Positions 27,220 to 32,133 of a stretch of DNA of 32,133 bases are shown here, piece by piece (positions within the stretch are counted from its first letter, which is position 1; every line of letters starts with the position of its first letter). Under the pieces are notes generated by a model. The model saw nothing but the letters and a program-made list of their open reading frames with translations, was not told the origin of the DNA and ran no database searches. The DNA comes from a virus. Where the stretch lies: positions 1-32,133 of the IMG/VR virus record IMGVR_UViG_3300028536_000031; one strand, written 5' to 3'. The translations under genes were made by a program, and so were the position numbers.

Positions 27220-27478
27220 CGAGCCCCTTTCCTTCCAGTTCTTCGCCAGCCGCCGCAAGCTTATTGCGCACCGCGACCCATCTGGCCAGCTTGTCGAGCA
27301 CCTCTAGTTTCGTGCCAAGCGACAGGGGCGGCTCCTGTTTGTCATCGCTCGCCTCCTTCAGAATCGCGGTCGCGAATACGTCTATACGCTTGACCAAAAA
27401 GGCGTTTTCCTGTGTCACTACCATGCGGTGGTTGTGCTTTTTGCCGGTGAGGCGATCACGAGAGAGGGCTTGGCCCAT
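26912..27478 (-). CDS. Hypothetical virion-module protein, overprinted at its end
   Basis: ATG 27478 shares a base with the stop of the large ejection protein (TAATG). Residues 1-115 look like a normal charged helical protein (VVTQENAFLVKRIDVFATAI, SLGTKLEVLDKLARWVAVRN). Residues 116-188 are Asp/Gly-rich (DDDDSDDAGG and repeats), and that region overlaps the membrane protein in another frame, so this tail may be real overprinting or an artefact of a lost stop. No family is recognised. Confidence 0.55.
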   Translation of the reverse strand: MGQALSRDRLTGKKHNHRMVVTQENAFLVKRIDVFATAILKEASDDKQEPPLSLGTKLEVLDKLARWVAVRNKLAAAGEELEGKGLDGIRNQLKSSNATQRKALGERPGDFVTHRYGRRPQDLRDDDGADLAALKARLPRADAGGDDDDSDDAGGEDDPISGDGGGVHADLSGDQSGDDDGADRGRDV

Positions 27479-30474
27479 TACTCACCCTCTTTCGGCAACC
27501 ATGACGGCCATTGCGGCGGTTTCTTCATGAAGCGGCCACCGCCTGGCTGCCCTGCTTTAACGCGCCAGCCGGAGCTGGTAAGCTCATAGGTGATGCCGCT
27601 GCGAACCATTGTGGGAGGGCCTGATGAGCCAGACGGAGACGCGCTTGGTGCAGGCGATACTGGCGGTGCAGTTGGTGGCGACACTGGCGCTGGTGGCGTG
27701 GGCGGACTTGGCAACTCTCCCGTGGGTGATTTGGGCGGCGGGAAGTGCTGCGGGCCTAGTTTGGGCCTCATGGAGAGATTCTTCCGACCCGCGCCAAGAC
27801 CTCCTGCCAGAGCGTTCGCTCCCACAATCGGAGCAACTTCAGTAAGCCAGTAGAGCGGGTCTCGTACACGCGCCTGCGCGGCCTCCTTGTCGGCTCCGCT
27901 CGGCAGTTTCAAATCCAAGTAGGTCGGAGCATAGGCCGCGCCGAACCCTTCGACCGCGCCACCCAAACCACCGACAGCAGCCGCGCCTGCAGCGTTCTTG
28001 ATCCTCGATCCTGGCATTTTCCCCGTCAAATACGAGAACACAGGACTTGCGAGCGCGGCGCCGCCGAAAACGCCAGGATACTTTTTGCTCAACGATGTCT
28101 CGCGCTGGCGCCGCTCCATCTCGTCGGCGAGCGCCTGCTCGCGATCCGACTTCTGTTCTGCCCGGAGTTGCACAAGGCGCAGGGTGTCTGGCGCATCTGG
28201 AGCATTGAGTTTCGTGAGGTTTTCGATCACCTGTTTTTGTGTGCCGGGAGGAGATTTCGTGGTTGTCGTGCCAAGCTGAGTGATCTTGTCGGCGCGATCC
28301 TGAATGCGCTTCTCGATCGCGGTTATCTCTTTGGTGCGATCCTTGTTGTTGTCTTCCCAGTTGAATGGTTTATCGCCCGCTTGCGTCCCGACCGTGAGCC
28401 CGAGCGTGGTGAGCAACCCGGCCATCGTCTTGGGCGCCGCCGCGATGGCGCGCGCCAAGAGTTGTTCCGGCGCCGCATAGGTCCCGCCCGCCGCGAGCAG
28501 CATTTGTGCCGCGTGCTCGGGCGTGATGTCGGCACGGCCGCGGGTCGGGCGGGTCGCCTCCTGCGTGCGGATCATCGCGAGCTCGCCGGGGCTCCTTTGC
28601 TCGTAGCCCGGCAGCGCGCGCGTCATCGGCTCGGCTTCCGGCGGCGCCGGCCCCGATCCCATCATGCGCAACAACGAATCGATATCGTGGTTCGGAACGA
28701 CTTCCGAGCCCGGGGGCAGGTTCACGATTTCAGGGCCGCTCTCACCGACCACGGCCTGCCCTCCCGGTGACACGCCGCCCTCCTGATAGTGCGGCACACC
28801 CTGTTGACCTTGGCTCAAGAGTAGCGAGCGCAGGGTTTGCTCTTTGACCCCTGGCATCGCATCGAGAGCATGAACGAGCCAGTCCGGCTGCCAGTCACCA
28901 CGCTTCGTCCCCTGCACGGGCTTTGAGAGAAGCGCGCGACCGGCCAGTCCGGGCGCGAATGGAGCTCCAGCCAGACCGACAGCGCCGGGAATGTCTCCCG
29001 CCGCCAGGTGGCTGGCGCCCAGCCCGAGCCCGAGCGGGATCGACGATATCAGGGCCCGCTCCGCGGTCTGCGATGTCGGGATCGGGGCGAGGATTTCGTT
29101 GGCCGCATGCGCCAGTTCCGACAAATCGCCACGGCCCGCCGCATATTGGATTTTCCGGTCGTCACTGCTGGTTAGTATCTGTCGGAGCTTTTGCGGAGAG
29201 ATATGACCGGCCGCCGCGCCCTCACCGGGGCCCGAAACAGCACGGCTGATCACCAGCATGTTGTACCATTGGCGCCGCGCCTCCTTGAGTTCGCCCAGCG
29301 CCTTTCTCATCCCCTTTCCTTCCTGGGTCCCGCGGCCAGTTGCTGTGTGCTCCAGCGCATCGTCCAGAATCGATCGGAGCCGCGTTGCGTAATAGCCCAC
29401 GTTCGGGTCGGGATCGTCGATCGCGCGCGCAAGCGGTGTCTCGTGCCGCGTGAGCGCCTGATAGGTCTTTCCAGGCATCACTGGGACTTCGCCCGGCTTT
29501 CCGGCCACAAAGCCCTGCGCCAGGTTTCGCGCTTGTTGAATAAGGCGGTTGGTCGTCTCGTTTGGGAGTCCCTCCTTGAGCAGGTCCTGCGTCCACGCCT
29601 GGATATCGTCGAAGTACTTCTGGTTGGCAGACGTGGTGCCGCCAACGCGCAAGTCGCGGGCGGTCCGTTCAAACGCACCACCGATCCTCGCTCGCGCTTC
29701 TTCAATCACCTCTGGCGTGGCGCGCGTCGCCTTGGCGCCCATGCGCCGATTGACTGCGGCGGTGAACTCGTCGGCGATCCGATCAATCTCGCGCCGTCCG
29801 GCACCGCCCGCGCCAACCGCTGTGCCCAGCGTCCCTTCGGCGCGGCGCATCGCTTCGCTGCCGGTCACTTGCCCGACCGTCGGCTTGATGCCCTCTTTCT
29901 TGAGCACATCGAGCGCACGCTGCCGCTCTGGTGCGACGACCGATGGGTTGAGCATGCGCAGGATCGACGGGAAAGAGCCGCCAAGAATGCCCCCGAGAAA
30001 GCGGGCTACCCCCTCGCCTTTGCCGCCCGCGAAAGCCTGCCCGGCCGCTTCCGACCCGACCGCAGCCGCCGTGTTCCCGATGACTTTGCCGACAGGGCCG
30101 CCTGGGCCGACATAGCCGAGCGGATTGCCAAGAAACTCTCCGATTGTTTCGCCAAATCGGCCGGCGCGCGTCTCCGGTTTATGAAGGGGGCCGGTCACGC
30201 CTTCCACCGCACCGACGATGCTCTCCCTTCCCGGAAGGCCGAGCGTCTGCCCAAGGGTGCGACTACTCGCGCCAGCGGCTTGAGCAGCTTTGGTGGCACC
30301 AGGTATCGCCAGGTCGTCAGGCAACGACTCAATCCCGGCGCCAAGGCCGCCGACCGCACCGCGTGGAAGAGACTTGAAAAAATCGGCGGTGCCGGACGGC
30401 TTCTTGACCTCAGCCGCGCCCCAGTCTTCGGGCGTCGACTTCGGCACAGCACCCCATGCTTCTGGATCGGCCAT
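27478..30474 (-). CDS. Large internal virion (DNA-ejection) protein candidate
   Basis: This is a 998-residue protein. Short DP.AWGA-type repeats at the N-terminus (EAWGAVPKSTPEDWGAAEV) are followed by Gly/Ala-rich helices, a long charged helical region, the motif VVGESGPEIVNLPPGSEVVP (also seen in tape-measure-like virion proteins), glycine-zipper hydrophobic segments (AAAVGGLGGAVEGFGAAY) and a Pro-rich linker before a small beta domain. The length, zipper segments and place beside other virion genes suggest an ejected internal protein that helps DNA cross the envelope. The start at 30474 has a weak ribosome binding site. Confidence 0.7.
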   Translation of the reverse strand: MADPEAWGAVPKSTPEDWGAAEVKKPSGTADFFKSLPRGAVGGLGAGIESLPDDLAIPGATKAAQAAGASSRTLGQTLGLPGRESIVGAVEGVTGPLHKPETRAGRFGETIGEFLGNPLGYVGPGGPVGKVIGNTAAAVGSEAAGQAFAGGKGEGVARFLGGILGGSFPSILRMLNPSVVAPERQRALDVLKKEGIKPTVGQVTGSEAMRRAEGTLGTAVGAGGAGRREIDRIADEFTAAVNRRMGAKATRATPEVIEEARARIGGAFERTARDLRVGGTTSANQKYFDDIQAWTQDLLKEGLPNETTNRLIQQARNLAQGFVAGKPGEVPVMPGKTYQALTRHETPLARAIDDPDPNVGYYATRLRSILDDALEHTATGRGTQEGKGMRKALGELKEARRQWYNMLVISRAVSGPGEGAAAGHISPQKLRQILTSSDDRKIQYAAGRGDLSELAHAANEILAPIPTSQTAERALISSIPLGLGLGASHLAAGDIPGAVGLAGAPFAPGLAGRALLSKPVQGTKRGDWQPDWLVHALDAMPGVKEQTLRSLLLSQGQQGVPHYQEGGVSPGGQAVVGESGPEIVNLPPGSEVVPNHDIDSLLRMMGSGPAPPEAEPMTRALPGYEQRSPGELAMIRTQEATRPTRGRADITPEHAAQMLLAAGGTYAAPEQLLARAIAAAPKTMAGLLTTLGLTVGTQAGDKPFNWEDNNKDRTKEITAIEKRIQDRADKITQLGTTTTKSPPGTQKQVIENLTKLNAPDAPDTLRLVQLRAEQKSDREQALADEMERRQRETSLSKKYPGVFGGAALASPVFSYLTGKMPGSRIKNAAGAAAVGGLGGAVEGFGAAYAPTYLDLKLPSGADKEAAQARVRDPLYWLTEVAPIVGANALAGGLGAGRKNLSMRPKLGPQHFPPPKSPTGELPSPPTPPAPVSPPTAPPVSPAPSASPSGSSGPPTMVRSGITYELTSSGWRVKAGQPGGGRFMKKPPQWPSWLPKEGE

Positions 30475-30477
30475 CGG

Positions 30478-31971
30478 TTATTTCGGCTTCGTGTAGACTT
30501 TGCCAGTCTCTGAAATGAATTCCGTTCCGGGCGCCAGCTTGTCGTAGTCCGACTTGTTGATGATGCGGGGCAGCGCCCCGGGCACTTCGCCCTTGTGCTC
30601 CATGACTTTTCCAAGCTGGGTTTCTAGGTCCGTCTCGTCACGCACTGCGGCAATCGCGCGCTTGGACGCCGCGACCTCGCGAAGAATCTGCTCAACCACA
30701 GTCTTGTACGCTGTAAAGCTCGTCGCGTTGTCCAGCAATCCGTCCGCTGCAATTTCTGCCCGCTCTGCGATGCGCGGCACGCCGGTCGGGTTCATGGCGC
30801 GCACGTAGGCCGTCTTGAGGGCGTTGTTGTTAGCAGCGAACTTGTAGTATGTCGGATCGCTGGTGCCGCGCTCGTATTGCCGAATCAGCCTGTTGATCGG
30901 AACCCACTCCGCTCCTTGGCCCATCAACTCTTTTGCGCTTTCAAGCGCCATTGGGGCGTTCTGAAGGACTTCGTTCGAGGCTGTCTCGACTCTCGCCGCA
31001 TAGGTGCCGGCTGTGCGCTGATATGCCTGCTCGCCGCCGAACTTTGAGATGCGCGCCGCTTGCTCTTGCGGCGAGACTTTCAGCTCCTCCTGCCAATGGG
31101 CGATGCGATCATTGAGCCGCGCGAGATTCGCCCCGGACGCCGCGCCGCGACCAACGTTCTGCTTTACGGTCCTGTCGCCGGCTTCCACATACTGACGCGC
31201 CATGCGGTCAACCGCATCGTCGCTCAGATATCCGGTTTCCAGTTGCTGCTTCGCGATGTCCATCCGCTCGCGCTGCATATGCAACCGTTCCTGACGGTCC
31301 TTCTCCTGCGTCTGGAATTGCACGAGCTTATCCATCGCGGTCTGCCGCTGCTCGAGCGTCTTCCAGATCAGATCGAGGTTGCCGGTCTTGAGCCCCGACA
31401 GCATCACCTCGTCTTTGACGCCCGCCGCGATTGCCTGCATCTTCGCGAACCGTTCACTGACGTTATGCTCGGTCTCCTTCCAGGCGGCCTGATACTTTTC
31501 CAGCTCCATCCTGTTCTGGTTGACCGCGGCCTCGGTCGCCTCCTGCCAGTTTTTCTGCTCGAGCTCGGCCTTCTCCTTGTCGCCCTTGTGGAAGCCGTCG
31601 ATCGCCGCGGCGGCGGAATCGAACGCGACCTTGAGCGGATGGCGCGTGAACAGCGATCCGAGCGTTGCCAGGATCACGGCCGGCGAGCCGAACGCTTTCA
31701 TGGGGTCTTCGTACTGCTGGCGCGGCGCCGGCGGCACGCTCTGAAGGTTCGGCGCGGCAGGCGGCTTGATCGGCGCGGCGGTGAGCTTGTCGCGCTCGGT
31801 GCGTGCTTTCTCAAGCGACTCGATCGCGGGCCGCGTCGCCTCCTCATACTTCGGGACTAGTTCCTCCTGCCGCTTCTGCACCTCGCCGTAGGTCTGCATT
31901 CCGCGCGAGCGAAAGAAGGCGTCGATGTCGGAGTCGCCGCCCGTGCCATTGATGGGGGTGGGATCCACCAT
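30478..31971 (-). CDS. Coiled-coil internal virion protein candidate
   Basis: The product is 497 residues from ATG 31971 (GGCGG six bases upstream); a longer frame from 32034 would begin inside the preceding gene. Features are a disordered start, a hydrophobic helix (GSPAVILATLGSLFTRHPLK), and long charged coiled-coil stretches rich in Glu, Lys and Gln (LEQKNWQEATEAAVNQNRME and RQERLHMQRERMDIAKQQLE). It is followed by the 998-residue gene. Such pairs of long helical proteins form the internal core of short-tailed phages. That role is inferred. Confidence 0.65.
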   Translation of the reverse strand: MVDPTPINGTGGDSDIDAFFRSRGMQTYGEVQKRQEELVPKYEEATRPAIESLEKARTERDKLTAAPIKPPAAPNLQSVPPAPRQQYEDPMKAFGSPAVILATLGSLFTRHPLKVAFDSAAAAIDGFHKGDKEKAELEQKNWQEATEAAVNQNRMELEKYQAAWKETEHNVSERFAKMQAIAAGVKDEVMLSGLKTGNLDLIWKTLEQRQTAMDKLVQFQTQEKDRQERLHMQRERMDIAKQQLETGYLSDDAVDRMARQYVEAGDRTVKQNVGRGAASGANLARLNDRIAHWQEELKVSPQEQAARISKFGGEQAYQRTAGTYAARVETASNEVLQNAPMALESAKELMGQGAEWVPINRLIRQYERGTSDPTYYKFAANNNALKTAYVRAMNPTGVPRIAERAEIAADGLLDNATSFTAYKTVVEQILREVAASKRAIAAVRDETDLETQLGKVMEHKGEVPGALPRIINKSDYDKLAPGTEFISETGKVYTKPK

Positions 31972-31972
31972 G

Positions 31973-32133
31973 TCACGCCGCCTTGCGGCTCGAAATGGCT
32001 GACGCCATCGCGGCCGATCCGGCAAATCGCGCAATCGATTGCTCGAGCGCGCTGTCTTGCGCGATCTGCGCGTTCATCAGGTTTGTGAAGATACCCGACT
32101 CGATACCAAGGTCCTGGTTCGCAAGTTGGAGCA
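31973..32133 (-). CDS. C-terminal fragment of a virion-module protein
   Basis: The last 52 residues of a minus-strand gene that begins beyond the window end in TGA 31975-31973, one base before the next ATG. The visible part (LQLANQDLGIESGIFTNLMN and onward, ending SRKAA) is helical and Ala-rich. It is probably another internal virion or tail protein. It cannot be told from the window whether it continues the fragment at the left edge or is a different gene. Confidence 0.6.
   Translation of the reverse strand, partial: LQLANQDLGIESGIFTNLMNAQIAQDSALEQSIARFAGSAAMASAISSRKAA

Noticed and set aside
27624-27845. Plus-strand hydrophobic 73-residue frame with a GGGAGGG site, holin-like in outline
   Set aside because: It is antisense to the Pro-rich linker of the large ejection protein, and hydrophobicity is what the reverse of Pro/Ser codons would give. 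The site may be chance; conservation could revive it.
1-32133. CRISPR arrays, rRNA genes, complete tRNAs or insertion sequences
   Set aside because: I looked for direct repeats with unique spacers, tRNA folds and transposase motifs and saw none; the only tandem array is the coding 15-bp repeat.

Overview
The window is part of a temperate, tailed double-stranded DNA phage of an alphaproteobacterium, most likely a member of the Rhizobiales such as a Bradyrhizobium relative. This rests on GC-rich coding sequence, GcrA-like and GapR-like (DUF2312) genes, an Omp25/31-type beta-barrel gene and a secreted protein of a kind common in that order. Tightly overlapping genes, a repressor switch, terminase, portal, capsid, internal virion proteins and integrase show that it is a phage. 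I see no tail tube, sheath or classical tape measure, and two large glycine-, alanine- and coiled-coil-rich virion proteins sit next to a tailspike, so a short-tailed (podovirus-like) virion is my best inference.

Layout. A switch region at about 13.34-13.81 kb separates two divergent transcription units. Leftward (minus strand, 13342 down to 1) run a small HTH regulator, GapR-like and RusA genes, a GcrA-like gene, a winged-helix protein, a ribbon-helix-helix protein, a DUF1376 protein, several micro-genes, an intein-split terminase, a zinc-ribbon protein, the portal, a scaffold-like protein and the major capsid protein. Rightward (plus strand, 13807 to 21553) runs an early/lysogeny operon: a chain of small overlapping genes including two tiny membrane peptides, a pentapeptide-repeat protein, an HNH-AP2 endonuclease, an exported protein, a YqaJ-type exonuclease with a RecT annealase, an excisionase-like protein and a tyrosine integrase. 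Just beyond the integrase lies the 3' half of a tRNA-Thr(GGT), the likely attP core.

From 32133 down to 21830 (minus strand) come the internal virion proteins, small virion and membrane proteins, a signal-peptide-bearing tailspike, a holin candidate and an outer-membrane beta-barrel gene. A plus-strand FkbM methyltransferase interrupts this module.

The att core is flanked on both sides by phage genes, and minus-strand virion genes run off both ends of the window. This fits a circular or permuted, non-integrated phage genome whose late operon runs from the switch through capsid genes (off the left end) and back in from the right end to the lysis region.

Most notable are a mirror-image promoter/operator pair around the repressor gene, two arginine-rich micro-genes in the packaging/head module, three mobile endonuclease elements (an intein and two HNH genes), an integrase whose conserved box II arginine reads as cysteine through one base change, and a methyltransferase whose N-terminus carries a tailspike-like motif.
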